A DNA stretch of 64,000 nucleotides. Source: Taklimakanibacter sp049323275. Lineage in GTDB: Bacteria; Pseudomonadota; Alphaproteobacteria; Rhizobiales; Aestuariivirgaceae. Below, in pieces: positions 8,363-16,250 of this stretch. How positions within the stretch are numbered: position 1 is the stretch's first letter; the number at the start of each line of letters is the position of its first letter. Where the stretch lies: contig JBMOOM010000103.1 in the NCBI GenBank assembly GCA_049323275.1, forward strand, positions 62,001 through 126,000, in the 5' to 3' direction. The notes below the pieces were generated by a model, which searched no databases, was not told where the DNA came from, and saw only the letters and a program-made list of their open reading frames with translations. A program made the position numbers and the translations under genes.

Positions 8363-8788
8363 ATGTCCGGTGCGCATTATTGTATCGAGGATCTCGAAGT
8401 CGGCATGGAAGCCGCCCATGAGCGGGTGGTGACCGGCGACGACATCGAAACCTTCGCCGAATTGTCGGGCGACAACAATCCCGTCCATCTCGACGCCGAA
8501 TTCGCCGCCAAATCGCCCTTCAAGGCGCGCATCGCCCACGGCATGCTGACCGCGAGCTTCATCTCGACCATTCTCGGCACCAAGCTGCCGGGCTATGGCT
8601 GCATCTATCTCTCCCAGACCTTGCGCTTCAAGGCGCCGGTCCGCATCGGCGACACGGTCCGGGCCTCGGCCCGTATCGCCTCGCTCGACCGAGACAAGCG
8701 CCGCGCGGCCCTCGACTGTTCCGTCTCGGTGGGCGATAAGGTCGTGCTCGAAGGCGAAGCCCTCGTCCTCGTGCCTTCTCGCGGATGA
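8363..8788 (+). CDS. MaoC-family (R)-specific enoyl-CoA hydratase-like protein
   Basis: 141 residues, a single hot-dog domain. The hydratase-2 motif is present (FAELSGDNNPVHLDAEFA, with the Asp and His dyad), and HGML follows. The family hydrates trans-2-enoyl-CoA to the (R)-3-hydroxyacyl form, feeding beta-oxidation or polyhydroxyalkanoate synthesis. The ATG at 8363 has AGGAG at 8351-8355; a TTG at 8357 would lie too close to it. The gap 8234-8362 has A+T-rich stretches and probably holds the promoter. Only 22 bp separate it from ribF. Confidence 0.85.
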   Translation: MSGAHYCIEDLEVGMEAAHERVVTGDDIETFAELSGDNNPVHLDAEFAAKSPFKARIAHGMLTASFISTILGTKLPGYGCIYLSQTLRFKAPVRIGDTVRASARIASLDRDKRRAALDCSVSVGDKVVLEGEALVLVPSRG

Positions 8789-8810
8789 ACCAATCTTTTA
8801 GACTTGCCTG

Positions 8811-9821
8811 ATGACCATTCGGATCGTTGAAGCCGGGACACCGCTCCCGGCGGAATTGCGCGGCGCCGTCGTCGCCATCGGTAATTTCGACGGCGTTCAT
8901 CGCGGTCACCAGCAATTGCTGGCCGCCGCCGAAGCCGAAGCCCGCCGCCGCAACACCCATTGGGGTCTCGTCACCTTCGAGCCGCATCCGCGCACCTTCT
9001 TCCGCCCGGCCGAGCCGGCCTTCCGCCTGACGCCGCTGCCCTTGAAGGCGCGCCTCGTGGCGGGCCTCGGCGCCAGTTTCACCGCGGTGCTCTCTTTCGA
9101 TGCGGCGCTGGCGGCGATGGCGCCGGCAGAATTCGTGCGCCAGGAACTGAGCGAGCGCCTCGGCGCCGCCCATGTCGTCACCGGCTATGACTTCCATTTC
9201 GGCCACGGCCGCAAGGGCACGCCCGAGACGATGCGCGATCTCGGCCGTCAGCTGGGCTTCGGCGTGACGGTGATCGACCAGGTGACCGACGATGACGGCT
9301 TCGCGCCGTTCTCCTCGAGCGCCATCCGCGACTCGCTGCGCCATGGCCATGTGAGCGAGGCCGCCCGCCAGCTTGGCTATTGGTGGACGGTCATGGGCGA
9401 GGTGGTGAAGGGCGACCAGCGCGGCCGCACCATCGGCTTCCCGACCCTCAATATCGTGCTGCCCGACGGGGCCGAGCCCTTCCAGGGCATCTATGCGGTA
9501 CGCGTGCGGGATGCCGGCGCCGCCGGCGCGCCGCGCTGGAAGGGGGCCGGCTATTTCGGCCGCCGGCCCACTTTCGCCAGCGAGAAGACTTTTCTCGAAG
9601 TGTTTCTCTTCAGCTTCAGCGGCGATCTCTATGGCAAGACGATGCTGGTCGAATTCATCGATCTCATCCGCCCCGACCGGCGCTTCGACACGATCGACGA
9701 CCTGGTGGCGCAGATGAAGCTCGATTGCGCCGAGGCCGAGCGCCGGCTCGACGCGGCGGAAGCCGGCACGATGCTCGCGGCCTTCCCGCTGGCGCGGGCG
9801 CAGAAGGCCGGCACGCTCTGA
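8811..9821 (+). CDS. ribF: Bifunctional riboflavin kinase / FAD synthetase
   Basis: 336 residues. It phosphorylates riboflavin to FMN, then adenylylates FMN to FAD. The N-terminal adenylyltransferase domain shows GNFDGVHRGH (23-32) and the FSSSAIR signature near 166-172. The C-terminal kinase domain starts near 195 with the flavin/ATP motif GRTIGFPTLN, followed by GIYAV and a conserved Glu near FLEVFLF. Length and domain order match bacterial RibF. It is probably co-transcribed with the maoC gene 22 bp upstream. Confidence 0.96.
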   Translation: MTIRIVEAGTPLPAELRGAVVAIGNFDGVHRGHQQLLAAAEAEARRRNTHWGLVTFEPHPRTFFRPAEPAFRLTPLPLKARLVAGLGASFTAVLSFDAALAAMAPAEFVRQELSERLGAAHVVTGYDFHFGHGRKGTPETMRDLGRQLGFGVTVIDQVTDDDGFAPFSSSAIRDSLRHGHVSEAARQLGYWWTVMGEVVKGDQRGRTIGFPTLNIVLPDGAEPFQGIYAVRVRDAGAAGAPRWKGAGYFGRRPTFASEKTFLEVFLFSFSGDLYGKTMLVEFIDLIRPDRRFDTIDDLVAQMKLDCAEAERRLDAAEAGTMLAAFPLARAQKAGTL

Positions 9822-9906
9822 TGCATTGCGAGCGTTTTATCTGGTTTTCCCCTCTCCCTGAGCGTGCGTCTTGACGGATTACCAGAGCCGCTGTCATTTT
9901 GCGGCG

Positions 9907-10275
9907 ATGAAGATCCGAACCTTCGCCGCATTCCTGTTGTCTCTGACCCTGTGGGCGCCGCAAGCCCTCGCGGACGACCGGCTCGATGCGCGCGAAATGC
10001 GCAAGGTTATGCCGGGCAACTGGACGGGTACCTGGAAAGGCACCCCGCTGGTGCTGTCGGTCTCGGCCGACGGGTCCGTCAAAGGTACCTATAACGGCAT
10101 GAGCGCCACCGGCCGTTGGACGCCCAAGCGGGCGCATGACGGCGACCGGATATGCCTGACCTTCTCGGCGGTCGTCAGCGCCACGAAATGCGGCGAGCTG
10201 TTCCGACAGGGCAATCGCTCGCTCTATGGCTATATCAATCACGGTAAGCCGCGCCTTTATCTGAGACGGACCTGA
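9907..10275 (+). CDS. Small secreted protein of unknown function
   Basis: 122 residues beginning with a clear Sec signal peptide (MKIRTFAAFLLSLTLW, cleavage near ALA-DD). The mature part is about 100 residues, predicted beta-rich, with two cysteines (ICLTF, TKCGE) that could form a disulfide and a WTGTWKG start typical of small periplasmic beta proteins. I do not recognise a family with certainty. The ATG at 9907 was chosen because it starts the signal peptide; a TTG 12 codons upstream adds a non-hydrophobic stretch. Confidence 0.65.
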   Translation: MKIRTFAAFLLSLTLWAPQALADDRLDAREMRKVMPGNWTGTWKGTPLVLSVSADGSVKGTYNGMSATGRWTPKRAHDGDRICLTFSAVVSATKCGELFRQGNRSLYGYINHGKPRLYLRRT

Positions 10276-10284
10276 CTTTTCCCG

Positions 10285-10512
10285 TCACGGCCCGCAGGCC
10301 TCGATGAAGAGCGAGGCGAGGAGGGCGCCCAGCACGACGCCGATGGCCATGCCGAGCAGGCCGAAGAGTTTCCGGCTGTGCGGCCGCGCGCCGGAGCCAT
10401 GCCGCAGCGCCGCGCCGATCACCCCGAAAACCAGAAGTCCCATCAGGATGTACGGCTGGGATGCCTCGTCGCGGAAGGCGCATTCAATCCTTTGGAAGAA
10501 ATCGGCGAGCAT
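10285..10512 (-). CDS. Small two-helix membrane protein, unknown
   Basis: 75 residues. Two hydrophobic helices (about 20-37 and 47-69) are joined by a basic loop (RHGSGARPHSRK). The first 15 residues are amphipathic. It overlaps no other convincing gene and ends 10 bp from the oppositely transcribed secreted-protein gene. The ribosome-binding site is weak, so translation is not certain. No family recognised. Confidence 0.45.
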   Translation of the reverse strand: MLADFFQRIECAFRDEASQPYILMGLLVFGVIGAALRHGSGARPHSRKLFGLLGMAIGVVLGALLASLFIEACGP

Positions 10513-10587
10513 ATCGGGACGTTGCCAGGTTGAGGCATGATGATAGCGCAGCGCGCGGCGTGGCGCGATGGCCGGCGGGGGGCGCTG

Positions 10588-11496
10588 TTACGGAAAGCGC
10601 ACCGTCTCCGCCAGATAATCGAGCAGCGCCCTGACGCGCGCCGGCAAGTGGCCGCCCTGGCCGACATAGACCGCATACATCGTTTCGATATCGCCCGGAT
10701 TGTAACTTTCCAACAACGGCACGAGGCGACCGGCCTCGACGTCGCGGGTGATGTGGAAGCTCGACAGCCGCGCGAGGCCCAGACCCGACAGCACCAGCTG
10801 GCGCAGCGCTTCGCCGTCGCTCACCAGCGCATTGCCGGTGAGCGGCAAGGTCGTGCTGCCGCCATGCCCGTCGGCGAAGGGCCAGCCTTCGATATGGCGG
10901 GTGAAGCAGAAGCCGAGCTGATTGTGCCTGGCGAGATCGGCCAGCGTTTCCGGCGTGCCGTGTCTTGCGAGATAATCCGGCGACGCCACGATGATCATCC
11001 GGCTGTCGCCGAGCTTGCACGCGATGAGGCGCGACTCGCGCAGCGGGCCGGTGCGGATGGCGATATCGGCGCGCTCCTCGATGAGATCGACCACCCGGTC
11101 GGTGAGGGCGACATCGATCTTGATCTTGGGATGGAGCGCGAGGAAGCCCGGCAGCAGCGGCAGCAGATAATGCTGGCCGAAGGGGACGTTGCTGTTGATG
11201 CGCAGGCGTCCCTGCGGCTCGGCGCCGGCGGCCGCCTCGCGTTCGGCGGTGTCGAGATCCTCGAGGACCTGCCGCCCGCGCTCGAGGAAGGCAGCACCTT
11301 CGGCGGTCAGCTCGAGCTTGCGGGTCGAGCGGTTGATGAGCCTGACGCCGAGCCGGCTTTCGAGCCGGGCGACGAGCTTGCTCACCGCCGAGGGCGTCAT
11401 GTGAAAGGCGCGGGCGGCGGCCGAGAAGCCGCCCAGCTCGACGACCCGGACGAAGACCTCGATCTCGCCCGAGCGGTTGACGTCGAGCCGGCTCAC
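10588..11496 (-). CDS. LysR-family transcriptional regulator
   Basis: 302 residues with an N-terminal winged helix (about 5-65; GGFSAAARAFHMTPSAVSKLVARLE) and a substrate-binding domain of the CrgA/DsdC-like subtype (GRLRINSNVPFGQHYLLPLL, then IAIRTGPL). The start codon overlaps the stop of the upstream PPOX gene by 4 bp, so the two are translationally coupled. It faces away from the MFS/SDR pair, which is its likely target. Inducer unknown. Confidence 0.88.
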   Translation of the reverse strand: MSRLDVNRSGEIEVFVRVVELGGFSAAARAFHMTPSAVSKLVARLESRLGVRLINRSTRKLELTAEGAAFLERGRQVLEDLDTAEREAAAGAEPQGRLRINSNVPFGQHYLLPLLPGFLALHPKIKIDVALTDRVVDLIEERADIAIRTGPLRESRLIACKLGDSRMIIVASPDYLARHGTPETLADLARHNQLGFCFTRHIEGWPFADGHGGSTTLPLTGNALVSDGEALRQLVLSGLGLARLSSFHITRDVEAGRLVPLLESYNPGDIETMYAVYVGQGGHLPARVRALLDYLAETVRFP

Positions 11497-12068
11497 GACG
11501 CCATCTGATCCTCGGATTCATCCAGAAGTCCGGTCGGCAGGCCGTCCATGCTGGTGAGGTTCTTCTCGCGCCAATAGGCGTCGAGACCTTCCTGGCCCTT
11601 GGCTTCCGCCCAGCGGTCGAGATTGGGCCGCTCGGCGCGGTAGTCATAGAGCGGTACCGCATAGCCGCAGGAGGTCTGCACCAGATCGATATCGAGGCGG
11701 ATGATCTGGCGGGCGCCCAGCGGCTCCCGGCCGCCATAATGCTCGGCCAGCAGGCTCAGATATTCCGGGCTGTTGCGCCTTATCATGCGGCCCCGGCCGT
11801 ACAGGCGCAGGATCACCGGCGGCCCGTCGAAGGCGCAGAACATGATGGTGAGCCGGCCGTCGGCCAGGAGATGCGCCGCCGTCTCATTGCCGCTGCCGGT
11901 CCGGTCGAGATAGATCGCGGTCAGGTCGTCGAGAAGGCGCAGCGCCTCGGTCGAGCGCGGCGAGACATTGACCCGCGTGCCTTCCGCCGCCGAGGCGGTG
12001 AAGAAAATATGCTGGCGGGAGATGAATTTCCGATGGGCGTCTTCGATGCGGGCGAATTGCTTGGCCAT
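11493..12068 (-). CDS. Pyridoxamine 5'-phosphate oxidase-family flavoprotein
   Basis: 191 residues with the split beta-barrel FMN-binding fold of the PPOX family (RVNVSPRS near residue 31, then a central strand ending in TIMFCAFDGPP). It is probably an FMN- or F420-type oxidoreductase rather than the vitamin B6 enzyme, since the PdxH motifs are absent. It is the first gene of a two-gene operon with the LysR regulator. A candidate -10 TATAAT lies upstream on its strand (about 12097-12102). Confidence 0.8.
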   Translation of the reverse strand: MAKQFARIEDAHRKFISRQHIFFTASAAEGTRVNVSPRSTEALRLLDDLTAIYLDRTGSGNETAAHLLADGRLTIMFCAFDGPPVILRLYGRGRMIRRNSPEYLSLLAEHYGGREPLGARQIIRLDIDLVQTSCGYAVPLYDYRAERPNLDRWAEAKGQEGLDAYWREKNLTSMDGLPTGLLDESEDQMAS

Positions 12069-12069
12069 A

Positions 12070-12117
12070 GTGAATTGAACTCACAAATCCTGTTCCATTA
12101 TACATTCTAGTTCACGA
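12070..12117. promoter_or_regulatory. Candidate LysR control region between PPOX and MFS genes
   Basis: A+T-rich divergent intergenic DNA. GTGAATTGAACTCAC (12070-12084) is an imperfect palindrome, and the half-site recurs inverted as AGTTCAC near 12109-12115. Between them lies a TATAAT-like -10 for the leftward genes. Placement and symmetry suit the LysR protein encoded in the leftward operon; binding is inferred. Confidence 0.4.
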
Positions 12118-12173
12118 ATGCAGGGCCGTCCATCTAGAGCCCATCCGGCATCGGGCCGGAAGTGGGACAGATC

Positions 12174-13355
12174 ATGCCTCTTGCTCTTTATGCGCTTACC
12201 GCCGGCGCTTTTGGAATAGGCGTCACCGAATTCGTCATCATGGGCCTCCTGATCGAGGTGTCGGGAGACCTGGGCGTCTCCATTCCGGCGGCCGGCCTTC
12301 TCATCTCGGGCTACGCGCTGGGCGTGGTCCTGGGCGCTCCGATCCTCACCATGGCGACCAGCCGCTGGCCGCGCAAAAGCGTGCTGCTGGCGCTGATGGC
12401 CATCTTCACCCTGGGCAATGCCGCGGCGGCGCTGGCGCCCGATTACGGGACCTTGATGGCGGCGCGCATCCTGACCGCCTTCGCCCACGGCACCTTCTTC
12501 GGCGTCGGCTCCGTCGTGGCGACCGGCCTGGTCGCTCCGGACAGGAAGGCCTCCGCCATCGCCATCATGTTCACCGGGCTCACCGTCGCCACCATACTGG
12601 GCGTGCCTTTCGGCACCTGGCTCGGCCAGATGGCCGGCTGGCGTTCGACCTTCTGGGCGGTGACAGTGGTCGGCCTCGCGGCGCTTGCGGTGATCTGGGC
12701 TTTCGTCCCGCGCGACGCGGCGCCCGAGCGGCAGAGCAGCTTCAAGGACGATCTCGCGGTATTCCGCCGGCCACAGGTGCTGCTCGGCATGCTGACGACG
12801 GTCCTCGGTTATGCCGGCGTCTTCGCCGTCTTCACCTATATCGCGCCGATCCTCACCCGCATCTCGGGCTTCTCCGAATCCGCCGTGTCGCCGCTGATGC
12901 TGGTCTTCGGCGGCGGTCTTCTGATCGGCAATCTCGCCGGCGGCAAGCTCGCCGACCGCAAGCTCATCCCGACGCTCGTCGGCAGCCTGATCACCCTGGC
13001 CTTGGTGCTGGGCCTGATGAGCTTCGCCATCCACGACCGCATCGCTTCGGCGCTCTTCGTCTTCCTGCTCGGCGCCGCCGCTTTCGCGACAGTCGCTCCC
13101 TTGCAGATGTGGGTGCTGGAGAAGGCCTCCGGCGCCGGCCAGAACCTCGCCTCGAGCTTCAATATCGCCGCCTTCAATCTCGGCAATGCCGGCGGCGCCT
13201 GGCTCGGCGGCGTCGTCATCGATCAGGGGCCGGGCCTCGGCTTCGTCACCTGGGCGGCGGCTCTCGTCACCCTGTCGGGCCTCGCCGTCGCCGTGCTGGC
13301 GCTCTGGCTCGACGCCGGCAAGCGCCGCGCCGTCTGCCCGGCGCCGGCCGAGTGA
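12174..13355 (+). CDS. Major facilitator superfamily exporter (DHA1, AraJ/YdhP-like)
   Basis: 393 residues with 12 predicted membrane helices. The N-terminal helix carries the DHA1 efflux sequence (TAGAFGIGVTEFVIMGLL), and a basic motif A-like loop is present near TSRWPRKS. This subgroup exports purine nucleosides, sugars or drugs; the substrate is unknown. The ATG at 12174 was preferred to a GTG at 12162. The SDR gene starts 14 bp after its stop, so the two form an operon, divergent from the LysR/PPOX pair. Confidence 0.88.
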   Translation: MPLALYALTAGAFGIGVTEFVIMGLLIEVSGDLGVSIPAAGLLISGYALGVVLGAPILTMATSRWPRKSVLLALMAIFTLGNAAAALAPDYGTLMAARILTAFAHGTFFGVGSVVATGLVAPDRKASAIAIMFTGLTVATILGVPFGTWLGQMAGWRSTFWAVTVVGLAALAVIWAFVPRDAAPERQSSFKDDLAVFRRPQVLLGMLTTVLGYAGVFAVFTYIAPILTRISGFSESAVSPLMLVFGGGLLIGNLAGGKLADRKLIPTLVGSLITLALVLGLMSFAIHDRIASALFVFLLGAAAFATVAPLQMWVLEKASGAGQNLASSFNIAAFNLGNAGGAWLGGVVIDQGPGLGFVTWAAALVTLSGLAVAVLALWLDAGKRRAVCPAPAE

Positions 13356-13369
13356 GCGGGGAGAAGACC

Positions 13370-14422
13370 ATGGGCGAGAGAACCGCTCTCATCGCCGGCG
13401 CGCAAGGCGTCATCGGCCGCAATCTCATCGCCGAGCTCAAAAGCCAAGGCGGCTGGAACATCATCGGCCTGTCGCGCCGCGGCGGCGCCGATGAAGGAAA
13501 AGTCAGGCATGTCGCCGTCGACCTGCTCGACCCGGACGATGCGCGGCGGAAGCTCGCGCCGCTCTCCGCCGTCACCCACGTCTTTTATGCCGCCTATCAG
13601 GACCGCGGCAGCTGGGCCGAGCTGGTGGCGCCCAATGTCGCGATGCTCGTCAATCTCCTCGACGGCATCGAGGCCGCGGCGCCCGGCTTGCGCCATGTGA
13701 GTCTCATGCAGGGCTACAAGGTCTATGGCGCGCATCTCGGTCCCTTCAAGACGCCGGCGCGCGAGACCGACCCGCCGCCCATGCCGCCGGAATTCAATAT
13801 CGATCAGCAGCGCTTCCTCGAAGGACGCCAGCAAAGCAAGGCCTGGAGCTGGTCGGCCATGCGCCCCAGCGTGGTCGGCGGCGTGGCGCTCGGCAATCCG
13901 ATGAATCTGGTGGTGGCCATCGCCGTCTACGCCTCGCTGTCGAAGGAACTCGGACTGCCCTTGCGTTTTCCGGGTAAGCTTGGCGCCTATGACAAGCTCA
14001 TCGAGATGACCGATGCAGGGCTCTTGGCGCGCGCCACGATCTGGGCGGCGGATGAGCCTCGCGCCGCCAACCAGGCCTTCAACATCAACAACGGCGACCT
14101 CTTCCGCTGGAACGACATGTGGCCGAAGATCGCCCGTTTCTTCGACATGGAGGCGGCGCCGCCGATGCCGTTGCAGCTCAGCGCCGTCATGGCTGACAAG
14201 GAGCCGCTGTGGAACGCGATGGTCGAGAAGCACGGTCTCGCGCCCACGTCCTATAAGGATGTGTCGTCCTGGCCCTTCGCCGACTTCGTCTTCTCCTGGG
14301 ACTATGATTTCTTCGCCGATGGCGGCAAGGTACGCCGCTTCGGCTTCCACGACCATGTCGACAGCGAGGAGATGTTCTTGCGGCTCTTCGCCGACCTACG
14401 GCGGCAGCGGATCATTCCTTGA
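13370..14422 (+). CDS. Short-chain dehydrogenase/reductase, PRISE-like (extended NAD(P)-binding fold)
   Basis: 350 residues. An N-terminal Rossmann nucleotide site (GAQGVIG, residues 10-16) is followed by HVFYAAYQD and the LMQGYKVYGAH region that corresponds to the catalytic stretch of progesterone 5-beta-reductase/iridoid synthase-like (PRISE) enzymes. These reduce the C=C bond of enones. The ATG at 13370 has GGGGAG upstream. An upstream in-frame extension to 13109 lies inside the MFS gene and was rejected. The last 11 bp overlap the convergent hydrolase gene. Confidence 0.82.
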   Translation: MGERTALIAGAQGVIGRNLIAELKSQGGWNIIGLSRRGGADEGKVRHVAVDLLDPDDARRKLAPLSAVTHVFYAAYQDRGSWAELVAPNVAMLVNLLDGIEAAAPGLRHVSLMQGYKVYGAHLGPFKTPARETDPPPMPPEFNIDQQRFLEGRQQSKAWSWSAMRPSVVGGVALGNPMNLVVAIAVYASLSKELGLPLRFPGKLGAYDKLIEMTDAGLLARATIWAADEPRAANQAFNINNGDLFRWNDMWPKIARFFDMEAAPPMPLQLSAVMADKEPLWNAMVEKHGLAPTSYKDVSSWPFADFVFSWDYDFFADGGKVRRFGFHDHVDSEEMFLRLFADLRRQRIIP

Positions 14423-15218
14423 GTCCGTCAAGAAAGCCGATCACCGCGTCATTGAACAGATCGGGCCGCTGCAGCGGCGCGAAATGGCTGACGTCGTCGA
14501 GCAGGATGAACCGGGCGCCGGGAATGCTACGCGCCAGATATTCCGCATGCTCGCGCTTGATGAACTCGTCGCGTTCACTCTGCGCGATCGTCACCGGCAC
14601 ACTTACACGCGCCAGATCGGCGGCGGTGTAATTGGGCTCGGTCTTCATCATGAGGCTGACGGCGGCGACGAAATCGTCGAAAGCATCCGGTGTCGCCGAC
14701 AGGCGTGCATAGTCCTTCGCATGGCGAGAGAAGCAGCGCCCGAGAAGCGGATCGCTTTCATCGATCTCCCGGGTGCCGCTCGGGTCCATGTTGCAGCCGA
14801 AGAAGAATACGCCCTTGGCCCGCTCGGGCGCCTTCATGGCGAGAACGAGCGCGATGCAGGCGCCGTCGCTCCAGCCGACGAAGGCCGCCTTGCGGATGGC
14901 GAGGCTGCCCATCACGGCGATGACGTCGGAGGCCATCAGCTCATAGGTGTAAGGCCGCTCGTCGCGGGTGCTGCCGCCATGGCCGCGGCTGTCGATGAGA
15001 AGGACGCGATAGCCGGAGGCAGCGAGTGTCGGAACCTGGGCGCCCCAATTGCCGCCATGGCCGAGGCCGCCATGCAGCAGGATCACGGTCGGGCCCAAGC
15101 CGTAGGATGAATACCGGATGCGGGCGCCGTCATGGGTGACGAAGCCTTCCTTGTCCGCTGCCGGCAGAGGCTCCGCACCTTCTGCCGCGAAGCGTGTCAG
15201 GTCGTCGTCACGCCGCAA
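14412..15218 (-). CDS. Alpha/beta-fold hydrolase
   Basis: 268 residues. Visible catalytic triad: nucleophile Ser in GWSDG, Asp in the QSERDEF strand and His in DDVSHFAP. The oxyanion motif LLHGGLGHG precedes. Resembles small esterase/C-C hydrolase members; the substrate cannot be assigned. It converges on the SDR gene with an 11-bp overlap of coding ends and is downstream of the DUF4170 gene by 4 bp, so it is the last gene of the ubiA-pmbA-cysQ run. Confidence 0.88.
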   Translation of the reverse strand: MRRDDDLTRFAAEGAEPLPAADKEGFVTHDGARIRYSSYGLGPTVILLHGGLGHGGNWGAQVPTLAASGYRVLLIDSRGHGGSTRDERPYTYELMASDVIAVMGSLAIRKAAFVGWSDGACIALVLAMKAPERAKGVFFFGCNMDPSGTREIDESDPLLGRCFSRHAKDYARLSATPDAFDDFVAAVSLMMKTEPNYTAADLARVSVPVTIAQSERDEFIKREHAEYLARSIPGARFILLDDVSHFAPLQRPDLFNDAVIGFLDGLKE

Positions 15219-15222
15219 GGAG

Positions 15223-15486
15223 TCAGCTCTTTTTCTTCTTCGTCGTATCGGTCGAAGGATCGAGGAGGCGGTGCAGATGCACGATGAAATAGCGCATCTG
15301 GGCGTTGTCGATGGTCTCGCGCGCTTTGCCGAGCCAGGCCTTCTGGGCGGTCTCGAAATTCGGATAGATTCCGACGATGTCTAGCCCCGCGACATCCTTG
15401 AAGGTGATGCCGTCGAGATCGGTGAGTTCGCCGCCGAAGACCAGATGTAGAAGCTGTTCCGGCTGTTTCTTGGGTGACTTGCTCAT
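15223..15486 (-). CDS. DUF4170 family protein
   Basis: 87 residues with the family pattern HLVFGGEL near 14 and VGIYPNFETAQKAWLGKARETIDNA split over 38-62, then YFIVHLHRLLDP. It ends in a lysine run. The family is small, alphaproteobacterial and commonly found beside cysQ; no function is known. Its start overlaps the stop of the cysQ-like gene by 4 bp. Confidence 0.85.
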   Translation of the reverse strand: MSKSPKKQPEQLLHLVFGGELTDLDGITFKDVAGLDIVGIYPNFETAQKAWLGKARETIDNAQMRYFIVHLHRLLDPSTDTTKKKKS

Positions 15487-16250
15487 GATGGTGAAAGATG
15501 CTCCAGAAGTTTCGCCTGCAACCGGGACGATGAGGCCACGTAATTTTCCTGCCGCGTCACGGCGCGATTATAGGTAAATGCCTTTCCGCTCAACCCGGTG
15601 ACGATGCCTCCCGCTTCGTGCACCAGAAGATCGCCCGCCGCAAGGTCCCAGTCGTGCTTGGGCGTGGTCGACAGCGCCGCGTCGAGCCTGCCTTGCGCGA
15701 CGAAGGCGAGCCGCAGCGCCAGCGGTATGTTGCCGCTCGGCACCGCTTCGACGGGCGCCGCTGCCTGAATCTGCTTCAGGGCCGAGGCATTGCCGAGGAC
15801 ACGGGCGCCGGCGAGATCCTCCCGAATCGCGTCGATATGGAGCGGCCGGCCATTGAGCCTCGCACCCTTGCCGGCTGCCGCTTCATAGAAGTCGCCGGTC
15901 ATCGGGCGGTAGATGGCGGCGAGGGTCGGCCGGCCCTCGGTCAGGAGAGCCGCCGCGACACACCATTCATCCGCCCCATGGGTGAAGGCGCGCGTGCCGT
16001 CGATCGGATCGGCGATCCACACTTTCGCCCGCCCGAGGCGATCCGCCGTATCGGGTGTTTCTTCCGACAGCCAGCCATAACCGGGGCGGGTGTCATGCAG
16101 CCGCGCCTTCAGCACCTTGTCGACCGCGAGATCGGCTTCGGTGACCGGCGAGCCGTCGCTTTTCGACCACTGCTTGACCTGTCCGAACAAGGAGCGCGCC
16201 AGGGCGCCCGCTTCACGCACCGCACTGTTGAGAAGTTCAGCGTCCGCCAA
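15483..16250 (-). CDS. cysQ: Inositol monophosphatase-family phosphatase, CysQ-like
   Basis: 255 residues. Li+-sensitive, Mg2+-dependent phosphatase fold with metal sites SEE (Glu), WIADPIDGTRAF (DPIDGT) and HDWDLAAGDLLVHEAGG (WDxAAG). CysQ removes the 3'-phosphate of PAP made during sulfate assimilation; inositol-1-phosphate is the other usual substrate of the fold. The gene overlaps pmbA by 14 bp and the DUF4170 gene by 4 bp, so it is mid-operon. The symbol is by family and context. Confidence 0.82.
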   Translation of the reverse strand: MADAELLNSAVREAGALARSLFGQVKQWSKSDGSPVTEADLAVDKVLKARLHDTRPGYGWLSEETPDTADRLGRAKVWIADPIDGTRAFTHGADEWCVAAALLTEGRPTLAAIYRPMTGDFYEAAAGKGARLNGRPLHIDAIREDLAGARVLGNASALKQIQAAAPVEAVPSGNIPLALRLAFVAQGRLDAALSTTPKHDWDLAAGDLLVHEAGGIVTGLSGKAFTYNRAVTRQENYVASSSRLQAKLLEHLSPS

